Position numbers and translations under genes: made by a program. Below are positions 52,060 to 63,545 of a stretch of DNA of 64,000 bases, piece after piece. Numbering within the stretch: position 1 is the first letter of the stretch; every line of letters begins with the position of its first letter. The DNA is from Cordylochernes scorpioides (taxonomy: Eukaryota > Arthropoda > Arachnida > Pseudoscorpiones > Chernetidae), in assembly GCA_030710605.1 (NCBI GenBank), contig CP092872.1:4536715-4600714 (forward strand), given 5' to 3'. The notes below the pieces were generated by a model. It was not told the origin of the DNA, searched no databases, and was given only the letters and a program-made list of their open reading frames with translations.

Positions 52060-52194
52060 ATGTCCATTGTTCAAGTTATAAATGACTTCGCCACACGCTA
52101 TCGCGTTGTCACGAGTTCGTTTGCTTTTTTATTATTATTATTTTATTGGTCAACCGCTTTCAAACTTTTTTTTTGGTATCAAAATGAATTGTGA
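52060..52194 (+). CDS. Short frame with a transmembrane-like segment
   Basis: 44 codons from ATG 52060: MSIVQVINDFATRYRVVTSS, then FAFLLLLFYWSTAFKLFFWY. A charged N-terminus and one hydrophobic stretch resemble a signal-anchor exon. No clear donor follows and part of the hydrophobicity comes from a TTA run. Unrecognised; could be chance. Confidence 0.2.
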   Translation: MSIVQVINDFATRYRVVTSSFAFLLLLFYWSTAFKLFFWYQNEL

Positions 52195-52484
52195 TTGTTA
52201 CTGCGACAACAATTTATATTGTGTCTGGTCACTATGGTTTCTAGGAATTTATTTTCTTTCGAGTCGATCTGTTGATTTTTTTTCTTTTCAAATATCGATT
52301 AGATGGATTGATTTATTGCTATTAATTATTCATATATATGGATAATATATATTATATCTTGATTACAATGCTTTACCTATGGACCCAGTCTTTATGGGTC
52401 ATTGAACAATTGAAACAAATTTTATTGACTTCTTGTCAATAATTTACATTAAAAATAGAAAAAACCTAAAATATATAGATGATC

Positions 52485-52731
52485 ATGCGGGGGATGTGCC
52501 CCGGCGAGTGAGCCTTCTTTCCCAGGCGATGAGAGGGTGGTTAGCCCAACCTGTACGAAGTACCGGTAGATGATGGATTTAGCGACGTCAGGATGGGCAG
52601 GTCGTCATCTTCGAGGTCAGACCCGAAAATCCAGGCCCGTAAGTCAGGGGGTCGCCCGAGGACTCTGAAGGCTTCGATGATGAGGGGCCTGATACAACTG
52701 CAGCTCCAGTATGGGTCATAGGGCTGGTGTA
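52485..52731. other. GC-rich unique block
   Basis: The most GC-rich stretch of this part (GGGGGATGTGCCCCGGCGAG, GTCAGGGGGTCGCCCGAGGA). No frame stays open with a recognisable product on either strand. It was contiguous with 53145 before the LINE insertion. Confidence 0.4.
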
Positions 52732-52747
52732 TGATTATAAGGCTTCC

Positions 52748-53053
52748 GTTCTGACATTTGAGGCCAAAAACTTAATATGTACACTGTGTGACAAGGAAAT
52801 TACTGAAGAACTCTCCCATTACCTGCTTAATTGTATAGACTTTGATGCAGAGAGCAAGGCCCTATATCAACAAATTAAATGTACCAACATTTCACCTTTC
52901 GTATTGCTTTCAAAAATATCAGCAAACAAATCTAAGGCAATAGCTTACTATATATTTTTTTCAGATCATCATTATGTAAGGACCAGTCAACAATTGAATG
53001 AATTTGAGACGAAGAGTAAAGCCAGTTCAATTTATATTTCACTACCTATGTAA
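52748..53053 (+). pseudogene. LINE C-terminal zinc motif fragment
   Basis: About 101 codons of LINE origin (an ATG at 52727 lies in flanking DNA). CTLCDKEITEELSHYLLNC fits C-x2-C-x9-H-x4-C, the C-terminal zinc-binding motif of non-LTR polyproteins. A different family from 42615-42818. Confidence 0.65.
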
Positions 53054-53128
53054 ATAACACAAGATGATTATTACCTTACCCAATTGGGAGAATCTGTATG
53101 GGGCAAGTCCTTAATAAAGGCTTTTGTG
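52748..53128 (+). mobile_element. 5'-truncated LINE with 16-bp TSD
   Basis: TGATTATAAGGCTTCC stands at 52732-52747 and 53129-53144. The 381-bp insert holds a C-terminal coding remnant (to TAA 53051-53053) and a tail AGAATCTGTATGGGGCAAGT, CCTTAATAAAGGC, related to the ends at 2598 and 47345. A textbook 5'-truncated target-primed insertion. Confidence 0.8.
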
Positions 53129-53144
53129 TGATTATAAGGCTTCC

Positions 53145-53490
53145 TGTAATGGTAAGACATGTACCTATGGATAAACGTAAGATCAATAGACCCATAGAAT
53201 ACGCTGAATTATGCAAACTCGAAAGTATTATGCAAATATGCAAACTCGAAAGTATTATGCAAATACAGGGTGGAAATTTATGGCAAGACTATATGAAAGC
53301 TATTCATTTTTATTCCTCTGGTTTTCTTCCAAATGGTCGTTTTTTTATCCTTCCACATCTTGTTCTACAGGGCTACAAATTACTATTACCATGTTTTATC
53401 ACCTACACGGAGAAAAGATTCGCCCAAAATACATTTAATTCATGTAAACTCCAACAATGGAGAAATCTTTTAATACTAAAAACAAAATAG
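53145..53490 (+). CDS. Unrecognised open frame
   Basis: The frame to TAG 53488-53490 is open from 53098, but its first part is LINE tail and TSD. The remainder has GGNLWQDYMKAIHFYSSGFL and PHLVLQGYKLLLPCFITYTE and a recent 27-bp tandem duplication encoding CKLESIMQI twice (about 53210-53265). No domain known. Possibly old transposon or exon. Confidence 0.25.
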
Positions 53491-53634
53491 TTTTTGCTTT
53501 CAAAGCGACCCTTTATATATTTATATGAATTATTTGTAACGCTAATGCAAGAATATAAAAAAAAAATTATTCAAGTGGTGTACTCATGAAATATTTTGAT
53601 ATTAGGATTATTCCTATATTTGAATTACATACAC

Positions 53635-55530
53635 TCATGAACAAAATATTATACTCGTGTGTCTTCAATAAAGGTCACTGTAATATCTTTCAGAGTTATT
53701 GTCTAAATCCTGATATACATGCTAAAAGGTACAACTTCCTTAAGTTTTGTCCATGAGTGTATATTGGTTATCTCGTGTGTCTTCAATAAAGGTCACTGTA
53801 ATATCTTTCAGAGTTATTGTCTAAATCCTGATATACATGCTAAAAGGTACAACTTCCTTAAGTTTTGTCCATGAGTGTATATTGGTTATCTCGTGTGTCT
53901 TCAATAAAGGTCACTGTAATATCTTTCAGAGTTATTGTCTGAATTCTGATATACATGCTAAAAGGTACAACCTCCTAAGTTTTGTTCATGAGTGTATATT
54001 GGTTATCTCGTGTGTCTTCAATAAAGGTCACTGTAATATCTTTCAGAGTTATTGTCTGAATCCTGATATACATGCTAAAGGGTACAACTTCCTTAAGTTT
54101 TGTCCATGAGTGTATATTGGTTATCTCGTGTGTCTTCAATAAAGGTCACTGTAATATCATTCAGAGTTATTGTCTGAATCCCGATATACATGCTAAAAGG
54201 TACAACTTCCTTAAGTGTTGTCCCTGAGTGTATATTGGTTATCTCGTGTGTCTTCAATAAAGGTCACTGTAATATCTTTAAGAGTTATTGTCTGAATCCC
54301 GATATACATGCTAAAAGGTACAACTTCCTTAAGTGTTGTCCATGAGTGTATATTGGGTATCTCGTGTGTCTTCAATAAAGGTCACTGTAATATCTTTCAG
54401 AGGTATTGTCTGAATCCCGATATACATGTTAAAAGGTACAACTTCCTTAAGTTTTATCCATGAGTGTATATTGGTTATCTCGTGTGTCTTCAATAAAGGT
54501 CACTGTAATATCTTTCAGAGTTATTGTCTGAATCCCGATAAACATGGTAAAAGGTACAACTTCCTTAAGTGTTGTCCATTAGTGTATATTAGTTATCTCG
54601 TGTGTCTACAATAAAGGTCACTGTAATATCTTTCAGAGTTATTGTCTGTATCCCGATATACATGGTAAAAGATACAACTTCCTTAAGTGTTGTCCATGAG
54701 TGTATATTGGTTATCTCGTATGTCTTCAATAAAGGTCACTGTAATACCTTTCAGAGTTATTGTCTGAATCTTGATATACATGGTAAAAGGTACAACTTCC
54801 TTAAGTTTTGTCCATGAGTGAATATTGGTTATCTCGTGTGTCTTCAATAAAGGTCACTGTAATATCTTTTAGAGTTATTGTCTCAATCCCGATATACATG
54901 CTAAAAGGTACAACTTCCTTAAGTTTTGTCAATGAGTGTATATTGGTTATCTCGTGTGTCTTCAATAAAGGTCACTGTAATATCTTTCAGAATTATTGTC
55001 TGAATCCCGATATACATGCTAAAAGGTACAACTTCCTTAAGTTTTGTCCATGAGTGTATATTGGTTATCTCGTGTGTCTTCAATAAAGGTCACTGTAATA
55101 TATTTCAGAGTTATTGTCTGAATCCCGATATACATGCTAAAAGGTACAACTTCCTTAAGTTTTGTCAATGAGTGTATATTGGTTATCTCGTGTGTCTTCA
55201 ATAAAGGTCACTGTAATATATTTCAGAGTTATTGTCTGAATCCCTATATACATGCTGAAAGTACAACTTCCTTAAGTTTTGTCCATGAGTGTATATTGGT
55301 TATCTCGTGTGTCTTCAATAAAGGTCACTGTAATATATTTCAGAGTTATTGTTTGAATCCCGATATACATGCTAAAAGGTACAACTTCCTTAAGTTTTGT
55401 CCATGAGTGTATATTGGTTATCTCGTGTGTCTTCAATAAAGGTCACTGTAATATCTTTCAGAGTTATTGTCTCAATCCCGATATACATGGTAAAAGGTAC
55501 AACTTCCTTAAGTTTTGTCCATGGGTGTAA
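53635..55530 (-). repeat. 118-bp tandem array, about 16 copies
   Basis: TTGGTTATCTCGTGTGTCTT and CAATAAAGGTCACTG repeated every 118 bp with point changes; same orientation as 41290-42060. Ends at CCATGGGTGTAAATC. Frames of 60-90 codons are translations of the unit. Confidence 0.95.
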
Positions 55531-55534
55531 ATCT

Positions 55535-55900
55535 AAGTTAGCCTGTTACTGAAGAGTGCTTCTAGTCTTAATGACAGATACACTACACTTCTATCAACAA
55601 TGAAACTTAAGATCCACAGTCTTTGACAATTATGAATGATTGAGATGTGAGGATAAAGTCGCCAGATTGTTGAGAAAAAGGGAAAAAATGGCATATGTGA
55701 GGGGGATCGAACCAGGGATCTATACATCGCTGAGGAATGTAACGACAGAACGTCGACAACACCGCAGTGGCCAAACGATAATAGATGACAGCAGACGATC
55801 TCCCCAGCAGACATTAATCTGTATCATCATCGAACAATACCCCTGGTCGACAGATTCAATCATTTTCTCGTCATAGCTCTGTTTTAATTGGAGATTCTTC
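55535..55900 (-). mobile_element. tRNA-like SINE head and short repeat fragment
   Basis: 55540-55590 (CTGAAGAGTGCTTCTAGTCT) resembles 4623-4670. On the minus strand 55690-55790 reads TTGGCCACTGCGG (A box-like) and CTGGTTCGATCCCCCTC (B box), a polymerase III promoter pair with a long anticodon region. Body CCATTTTTTCCCTTTTTCTC follows. Confidence 0.45.
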
Positions 55901-56920
55901 ACCGATGTTATAGCTTCGTTGTTTGATAATGGCATATTCAAAGTTTAGTTTTGTGTATTAGTTACATTTAGGTATTGCTTTGTTGTCTATGGTTATAGTC
56001 AGTATGGTTATAGGTTCGTTGTTCGATTAAGACATGTTTAAATTTTAGTTTTTTGTTTTAGTTATATTTAGGTATTGGTTTGTTTTATATGGTTATATTT
56101 TCGTTGTTTGATTAAGGCATATTCAAAGTTCAGTTTTGAGTATTAGTTACATTTAGTTATTGTTTTGTTGTCTATGGTTATAATTTCTTTGTTTGATGAT
56201 TATGACATATTCAAAATTTAGTTTTGTGCATTGGTTACATTTAGTTATTGTTTTGTTGTCTATGGTTATAATTTCTTTGTTTGATTATGACATATACAAA
56301 GTTTAGTTTTATGTATTGGTTACATTTAGTTATTGCTTATTGTGGTATCACTAAAATATTGTTATAGGTTTGTGATTTAGTTAATATTTAAGTTAGTTCG
56401 TGGTCAAGCTGATATATGATCATATATGTAGTTTTATAATTATTATCAGAGGTTTGCGGGTTTCGATAAATTATAAAAAGGTATAATACGCTGTAACTCT
56501 TATACCTTTTTGTAATATAGTTTTATAGGTTGATTGACGTTTAGAGTTATTTGCGAAGTTTGGGCTTAAAATACGTGTATATGTGTATAGTTAAATTTCT
56601 TAGTTTGATCCAAATATGGTTGAAGTACGTGGTTTAACTCAAATGTAGTTAGAGTGTTTCTAGTTTGGGTAATATTTAGTTATATTTTGCGGGGTTTTGG
56701 CTTAAATTATAGTTAGAATTTGTAGTTATATCCCCTAATGTGTTTAGAATACGTAGTTAACTAAGGTATATTTAGAGTGTTTTTAGTTTAGTTAAAGAAT
56801 TGAATTTTGCGGGGTTTGAGCTTAAGGTATAGTTAAATTTTGTAGTTTGCTCTTAATATGTTTATAGTACGTTGTTTAACACTATAGTTATAGTCTAGTT
56901 AAATAGTATGACAATGACAG
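55901..56920 (+). repeat. Degenerate T/G-rich tandem repeats
   Basis: About five imperfect ~90-bp units: TTTAGTTTTGTGTATTAGTT, ACATTTAGGTATTG, TTTGTTGTCTATGGTTATA (55930-56390). Then units with TTTTGCGGGGTTTGGGCTTA and TATAGTTA (56560-56880). The plus strand is markedly rich in T and G. Confidence 0.6.
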
Positions 56921-57630
56921 AAGAATTAAGCTTGTCGAGTTCAGCCAGAGGCAACAAAATTATTTCGACGCCAAATTAAATTCTATCACAAAGCGCGGAC
57001 TGACTCCCAATAGATCCAAGCTTGGATTTGCAAACCCCCTGAGGATTGTCTGGTGATAATTCGACCATTCAGGACAATGTCTCGACATCTTCCCATTGTA
57101 TGGCGTCTACATCGATTTCTCTTGAAGCTGATTGGTTGTGAGCTACACGTGTCGACATCTGCACACCATATTATCTCACTTATACTGTCGAACCTATAGG
57201 TTCGGTCGAATTATCTGTTACTGAACCTTTTGTGCGTTGTTTGATATCCAATGTTGTTATCTGTTTTGCTCTTCATTTGAAAAATAGGTGCCGTTGCCAC
57301 GTTAATCACCTTGGAAATGAATTTGAATTTGGTCTAATATTTCAAGTGTCATGGGGGAACAGCAAGGTGTCCAATGACACGACCTATTTGATTAGCCAAA
57401 ACTGCACAAATCAAACACATTAGTACAAGATACCTGTACTTCTTCCATACAACTTACAATAAGCGACCTCCTCTAGGGAAATCCAGGAATAGCAATGTGT
57501 TTGAGTGATCTATTTTGAGAGTTACAGCTGCATTGTTCATTTAGCTAAAGAACTATCCTAGAAACTTAAATAAGCCTAACATTTCTACATTAAGAAATAC
57601 AAGAAGTTTGCGCACAATCAGTGTGATATT
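56921..57630. other. Unplaced sequence of average composition
   Basis: Less AT-rich up to 57480. Contains an inverted repeat TCGAACCTATAGGTTCGGTCGA near 57188 and a 63-codon frame (57232-57423) with no motif. Confidence 0.3.
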
Positions 57631-57634
57631 TTAA

Positions 57635-57855
57635 GAATAAAGGCATCTTCTGATCATGCAACTAAAAGTTACTGATGCTTTGCGCCAACTGTCGGAATAA
57701 ATATCAACTAATTATTGATTTTTTAATTAATCCAGATTAGGCCAAATACCCAATTTTGAATAACCGAGAATTTGGCCAATTTGACCAATTCTGGAATAAT
57801 TAAAAATCAACGATAAGTAGATATTCATTACGATAGATAGCGCAAACCCAAAACA
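57635..57855. repeat. Family A fold-back without ribozyme
   Basis: AAGGCATCTTCTGATCATGC, GAATAAATATCAACTAATTA, then mirrored CTGGAATAATTAAAAATCAA and GATAGATAGCGCAAAC. Directly followed by family B sequence. Confidence 0.65.
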
Positions 57856-57960
57856 GAGCATTATAATGGATTAAACTGGCGAAACCGCTGAGAGAGTTTA
57901 CCACTGATAAACCAGGCCTTCCTAATAATTTTCACAGAAATCACAGAAAGGATAGTATAA
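57856..57960 (+). repeat. Family B fragment with degenerate core
   Basis: GGATTAAACTGGC, GAAA, CCGCTGAGAGAGTTTACCA, CTGATAA, ACCAGGCC. Stem II is partly kept; the substrate strand and G8 are lost. Confidence 0.6.
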
Positions 57961-58439
57961 ATTTGTTGTTTTTTTAACAAAATACTTTTTACAAATATCT
58001 CTATTTCCATTATTCTTAAAAAGTAGATATGCAAATTATTCTTTTTCAAACATGAACACCAAAAGATCAATATACAATATCGATTTTGTTTCTATTTTGG
58101 CGGAAACATGGTATTTCTTTTTAAATATCAATTTTTTAACTGGAAAAACTTCTTTGAGAATACATCATCTCTAAGAAGAAGCTGGAAATTGCTGATTATA
58201 AGACCAAATCATGTATTACAATATATTTGAGTGGTCTTATACATTTAATTGACGAAACATATAAGAGAGCTATTTTTACTGATAGCCCAGAAGCCGTCAA
58301 AATATTTTCCGTTTTTTAAATCTAAAAAGCAATTTAATATTTCATATAGAATATGCTCATTAATATGATAATTTTACAAACTAATTTTAACATACAATGA
58401 ACAAGAGTATATATATATATAGCGTTCTGAAAATGAACA
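57961..58439. other. AT-rich DNA
   Basis: Nothing recognised; 57861-58070 (minus) is a chance frame across family B. Confidence 0.4.
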
Positions 58440-58690
58440 ATCCATATTTAAATCATTAGATAATAAAAAGGCATATATTGGATTTAATAAAAGACTTATT
58501 TTGCCAATATTTCGGTTGGCTGAACGTTAAAATATTTTGTATTTTAACTGTGATATTATAACACTATGCGGTGCTGAGTTTGTGTATACAAAAATATAAT
58601 GCCTCGATAAAGGTTGGCGTTCAGCCAGTCGAAATATTGGCAAATGAATATTTTATTCAATCCAATATATACCTTTTTACTATCTAATTT
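58440..58690. repeat. Family D fold-back
   Basis: AAAAAGGCATATATTGGATT and CAATATATACCTTTTTACTA ends; GCCAATATTTCGGTTGGCTG left; CTCGATAAAGGTTGGCGTTC and GTCGAAATATTGGC right. Confidence 0.75.
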
Positions 58691-59580
58691 ATTTATAAAA
58701 TATAAATCAAGTCGATTCAAATTCCATATAAAAGTAAGTCGTGATATCTATAGAAACTATCATCAAAATAATTTGTATATATGATCAAGAAGACACCAGT
58801 TAAACACATCAGAAATGAAAAAATTCAAAATGTTAGTTTATATATTATATTCCATCTATATTATACTATATATATATTTGAGTATTATATATAGAATATT
58901 CATTAAATATAAATATATAGATCCATTATATATGACTAACTTAGATAGATAACATCATATAAAATTATTTTAATAATATGTTTGCAATTGTATATATAGA
59001 GCAAATATATACAGTTACTAGGCAAAAAATGATTTATTGAAAGAGAGATAAATAGAAAGAAGAATTCAATAAAATATGTCTATTATAGAATTGAACACAT
59101 TTAAAGTAATTATCTATAAGGGGTTTATATTTAAAAAAAAATATATTTATATTTTTAATATACAACTTAAATATATATACCCCAAAAATAATCATGGGTA
59201 CAATTCACTTTCCTTTTCGATAACAAATGAAAAAAATAGCAGAAGAAACTTATATATTTAAATTTACCAAGATCCGCCATAAATCCACCAATATTAAATG
59301 ATTTCCATCATAAAAGTTTGATGTCGTTCGATCGTCTGCCTTAAAATACATTTTTCCCTAGAAAGAGAATCGGCTGCGTTCTCTATTTCCCTTCAGTTTA
59401 GTATTTCAATTTAATAAATGTATATTTATTTTGTTTTATTTTCTGAAACCAAAAAAAGAAATATATAGAATAAAGTTATTGAAGGAATATGTTCTATTTT
59501 ATTGTTTAGAAATTAGCATATTCATAGATTTTTATTTGCGACATGCCGATGCTAATAAAGTCATTGACATATTTACCGAA
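58691..59580. other. AT-rich DNA upstream of a gene
   Basis: No repeat recognised. A somewhat richer stretch (TTCGATCGTCTGCCTT near 59327) lies about 330 bp before the candidate first exon. Confidence 0.4.
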
Positions 59581-59584
59581 GGGC

Positions 59585-59658
59585 TAGTGACGCATGCGCA
59601 AAGCGGCGCGCGCGGTTAGAAGGTGTCTTCTGCGATGTGAGTGAACCTCGCTGTATCC
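59585..59658 (+). promoter_or_regulatory. CpG-rich proximal promoter and 5' leader
   Basis: A palindromic CGCATGCGC (59591-59599), the core of the NRF-1 recognition motif, precedes GCGGCGCGCGCGG. No TATA box is near. The leader contains ATG TGA at 59635-59640, a start codon immediately followed by a stop. Such minimal upstream frames can lower translation of the main frame. The exact transcription start is not determined. Confidence 0.5.
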
Positions 59659-59713
59659 ATGCCTCCCCCACAGTGGCTATCACTTTTACTCGTGCTTCTA
59701 TTCCAAACCCAAG
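59659..59713 (+). CDS. First coding exon of a secreted or membrane protein
   Basis: ATG at 59659 opens MPPPQWLSLLLVLLFQTQ and one base of the next codon, then a consensus donor GTAAGT (59714-59719). The hydrophobic LSLLLVLLF core is a signal peptide, and a phase-1 intron right after it is the usual layout of extracellular proteins. GC content is far above the flanks. The identity of the protein cannot be told from 18 residues. The remaining exons are not within the next 4.3 kb. Confidence 0.6.
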
Positions 59714-61264
59714 GTAAGTCAAAAACTTTTATTTTTTTTAAATCTAAAATCCTATAATTACTCTCAATTTACACACTTTTCTTGTTTTTCGTTATTACAA
59801 AAAAAAAAAAAAAACACTTTAAAAAGTTAAAATACCAGTATTCATCTCGAAAACATTTATAAAAATATTCAAACGATTATTACATTTCAAAGTGGAAAAA
59901 AATAGAACAAAATTCTGTGATTTATTTTCGTTGTCTTTTGACTTTAAATTTATTGCTCGTAGATAAGTGTATAAAAATAATTTATTTCACATTTTTATTG
60001 GTCCTCTTTTTATTCGCTTGGTCCCACTGTGAAAATAAATTGTCGAAATAAAATTAGCCTGTTGATTTTTTTTGTCTTTCTTTCTAAAATAGTTTTGATA
60101 GATAATTATATATAATTAATTTGTTCTGAATTATTTTGACAGCTGAAAAATTAAGTTTGGCGTTTTTTTGGTAAAATAAAATAGGAACGGTTATTTTCTT
60201 TTTAATTCGTTAATTTAGTGAGCAAAATTGAATTTTCTTCTGCTAAAAATTCAATTATTTTATAAAGGTATGTATATTAAAAATATTAAATGTTGTATAG
60301 TATTATTTTGAGAATATTTTATATTATTCTTAATATATATTTTATGAATCTTAAAATATATTTTAATGGGTTAAACTTTGACTGATAAATGAGTCTAATT
60401 TAAACTTTATACAAACAAATATAATTTACATCAAAAATTATTAACATATTAAATATTAAATTATGAAATGCATTAGGTATAAGAATGCAATATTATATAT
60501 TACAAACGAAATTTACAAATTTTAATAATAAATGTATGTAGATATGAAAACAGGATGGTAATATTATTTTTGTGATAGTAGATCTTATATATATCCAGAG
60601 AATAGAACCAAGTTCTCTTATTCCTTCAGGCTATTCTCCTCAAGTCTTCAGACGAAAGGTTATTTTCCAACAGATTTGAAAATTCTATGAAAGGTCAGAA
60701 TATTTTTATTTAGATACTTCGTTTGATATATTTAACTCACGTCCGAAATAATTTATGCCTATAAATTCATAAATAATGGGCATGTAATTATATAATTGCG
60801 ATATATATTTTATTTTCTCTTTATTTAAAGTATTTGAAAAAAATATATTTTGAAAAATATATTAAATACTTATATTGATATTTTGAAAAATCAACTTAAT
60901 GATTAATTAAATCATTTTGATATTTATAAATATCGGCAAAAGATTATATATAATGGAAGATAAAATATTTGAAAAATTTAAGAATGTTCATAAATTATAT
61001 ATATAAATATTTAAACGCTCTTCATAAATTACTTTCAACTTTTATATATGTATATTTTTTTCTAAAACAAATGAGTCAATTTTATGACTAATATTTTAAA
61101 AAATAATTTTACATTCCACTTTTTAAAATTCGGAAAATCACATTTGAATTTTGCTATTTAATTTAATAATATTATACGCTTGATTATAAACTTTCCATTT
61201 AAAAAATAAAAATATTAAAAATACCAAGTTATATTAACTAACATATATATATATTTTGTTTTGA

Positions 61265-61510
61265 AAATAGAGCAATCCATATTTAATTCATTAGATAATA
61301 AAAAGGCATATATTGGATTTAATAAAATATTTATTTTGCCAATATTTCGGCTGGCTGAACGCCAACCTTTATCGAGGCATTACATTTTTGTGAGTTTGTG
61401 TATACAAAAATGTAATGCCTCGATAAAGGTTGGCGTTCAGCCAGCCGAAATATTGGCAAAATAAATATTTTATTAAATCCAATATATGCCTTTTTATTAT
61501 CTAATATATA
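61265..61510. repeat. Family D fold-back, near-perfect palindrome
   Basis: Arms from AGATAATAAAAAGGCATATA to its complement with a very short loop near 61390. Plus core 61417-61457: GCC, TCGATAA, A, GGTTGGC/GCCAGCC with loop GTTCA, GAAA, TATT, GGC. Opposite bases of stem I differ from the 51296 copy in a compensated way. Confidence 0.85.
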
Positions 61511-62224
61511 TATTTATTCATTATAATTTTAGAAATATATAATTATATTAATATAATCATACGATTTATAAAAAATAGATATCAGTTTCAGAAGATTATA
61601 TTTTAACAAATCTAAATTAGATGTTTCTTTATTAACCAAACGATTGAGCGTTTCTGGAGCAATCTATAGAAATGATTTTCCAGATAAAGGTCATCCAATT
61701 GATGTTGTACTCCGCTGTGATTGAAGCATCGAAGATAAGAAGAAAAAAAAAATAAAGGTGCAATCTTTCTCTCACTCCCAATTGTCAATACTCGCCACTT
61801 ACCCACGAATAAAGATGTCAATCCTATTAGTATATCTCATCATGATTTTTATTGATTTTATGATGTTTATTCAATGATATTATTTTAGAAATATATAAAA
61901 TAGCATAAAAGAATAAATATATTTTTATAATTTTGCACTCATTGTAAAATCTAATGAATATTTTATTACAAAAATTATCAATAAGAAACATATATTTCGC
62001 TACTTTAACAGAATCTGTATATAAGGAACTATAACGAAATTATTTCAACAAAGAATTATTTTGGGTTCATAAATAAAATATTTATGATAAGACACTTTAT
62101 CTTTTGTTATAAATATATATGATTATATATAAAAAGAACGAATTTATTATATATAGATATCAACTTATATATATCCTCCTTTGTATTTAAAAGATATATA
62201 TATTTTAACTGTAAAATATAATGA

Positions 62225-62460
62225 CAATATGCGGCGCTGAGTTTGTTTATACAAAGTGTAATGTCTTGATAAAGGTAAGCGTTGATCCAATCGAAATATA
62301 TATAGTGGCATAATAAATCATTTATTCAGTCCAATATATGCTTTTTTTATTATCTATATTTTTCATTGAAAAGGCATATATTGGATCAAAATATCATTTA
62401 TTTTACCAATATTTCAGTTAGCTGAACGTCGACCTTTATCAAGGTGTTATAACATATTCC
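62225..62460. repeat. Family D relics
   Basis: GATAAAGGTAAGCGTTGATC and CAATATATGCTTTTTTTATT, followed by a second truncated start AAAAGGCATATATTGGATCA, CAATATTTCAGTTAGCTGAA and CTTTATCAAGGTGTTATAAC. Confidence 0.65.
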
Positions 62461-62729
62461 ATATAACATATAACATATATTATCTATATATTTACATATA
62501 GTCGTCAAACTATTCATAGTGGAAATTTCTTGATATTGAATATATGTTTGTCTTGCCAAGGGAAGTTCTATATGATTGATAAAACCTTTTTTACAAACTT
62601 AATTTTTGTAAACGAACCTAATGTGGTTTCGTCAATTAAAAACCTATATATGAAAATACTTTATAGCGAAAACCTACCAATAACGCAAAAATAAAAAAAA
62701 GAAAAGAAAAGGCAAAATCTCTTTTAAAA

Positions 62730-62945
62730 TACACTCATGGACAAAATTTAATTAAGTTGTACCTTTTAGCATGTATATCGGGATTGAGACAATAACTCTG
62801 AAAAATATTACAGTGATCTTTATTGAAGACACACGAGATAACCAAGTGTGAACAAAATTGCCTCTATCTCCTTAAAAAAAACGACCTCCGGCGACATCAA
62901 TTACTTCCTACTTCCTTAAGTTTTGTCTATGATTATATACGAATT
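62730..62945. mobile_element. Miniature element, progenitor form of the 118-bp repeat
   Basis: TACACTCATGGACAAAATTT at the left and ACTTCCTTAAGTTTTGTCTA at the right are inverted repeats, TA at the ends, about 215 bp. The interior carries the whole 118-bp monomer (TATATCGGGATTGAGACAAT to GACACACGAGATAACCAA) plus GCGACATCAATTACTTCC. The TA-flanked ends suggest a Tc1/mariner-type non-autonomous element. Confidence 0.6.
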
Positions 62946-63189
62946 TATCATCATGATAATCATTATTTTTAAAAATTTATAATATAAATATCAATAATTT
63001 GAAATAATAAAAAAATATTATTAATAGAGACAGGCTAAAATTTTATAAGGCCGGTACAAATTTCTTAAGACCGATGATCTTCTGACAAAACCATTAGATG
63101 ATTAAATGGTTGTTGACACATATCAAAATATTACAATATTGTCATTATTATCAATATTGCATTTATTATTTTATTTTAACAGAGTATCA

Positions 63190-63330
63190 ATTTTTATGTT
63201 CATATTTTATTACTCTGTAAACTTCCCTCATTGCTTATATTTTGTTTTATCATTCATAGTTTGTTCTTGCTTTAAATTGCTGTGTCATCCTGAAATTTGT
63301 CTTCCCTAATTTCCAACGTGGCATTATTAA
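63190..63330 (-). repeat. Single copy of the 77-bp-type repeat
   Basis: TTACTCTGTAAACTTCCCTC, TTTGTTCTTGCTTTAAATTG, CATCCTGAAATTTGTC and CCAACGTGGCA; matches 26990-27118. Confidence 0.7.
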
Positions 63331-63479
63331 AAATACTGGTTTTCTAATATAGACAGACTATATATAATTGCCATTACATTATCCAATCTCCAGTATTCTA
63401 CACAATTCCTGTTATTATAAGTAATACTCTTATATGAAGTAATAAATAGAGATATCGTGACTCTCAGTTAAATGAGAAT

Positions 63480-63545
63480 TTTAGATGAGAAAGCTCCCTC
63501 TATCGGAATAAATGTCAACTAATCGTTGATTAATATTTATCCCAT
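63480..63545. repeat. Family A fragment
   Basis: CTCTATCGGAATAAATGTCA and ACTAATCGTTGATTAATATT match the family A arm only. The rest to 64000 is AT-rich with pyrimidine runs and no feature. Confidence 0.45.

Noticed and set aside
53837..55406. Frames with HECILVISCVFNKGHC repeats
   Set aside because: Translations of the 118-bp array.
59431..59619. 62-codon frame overlapping the promoter
   Set aside because: AT-rich start, runs into the CpG-rich promoter, ends before the signal-peptide ATG; no support.
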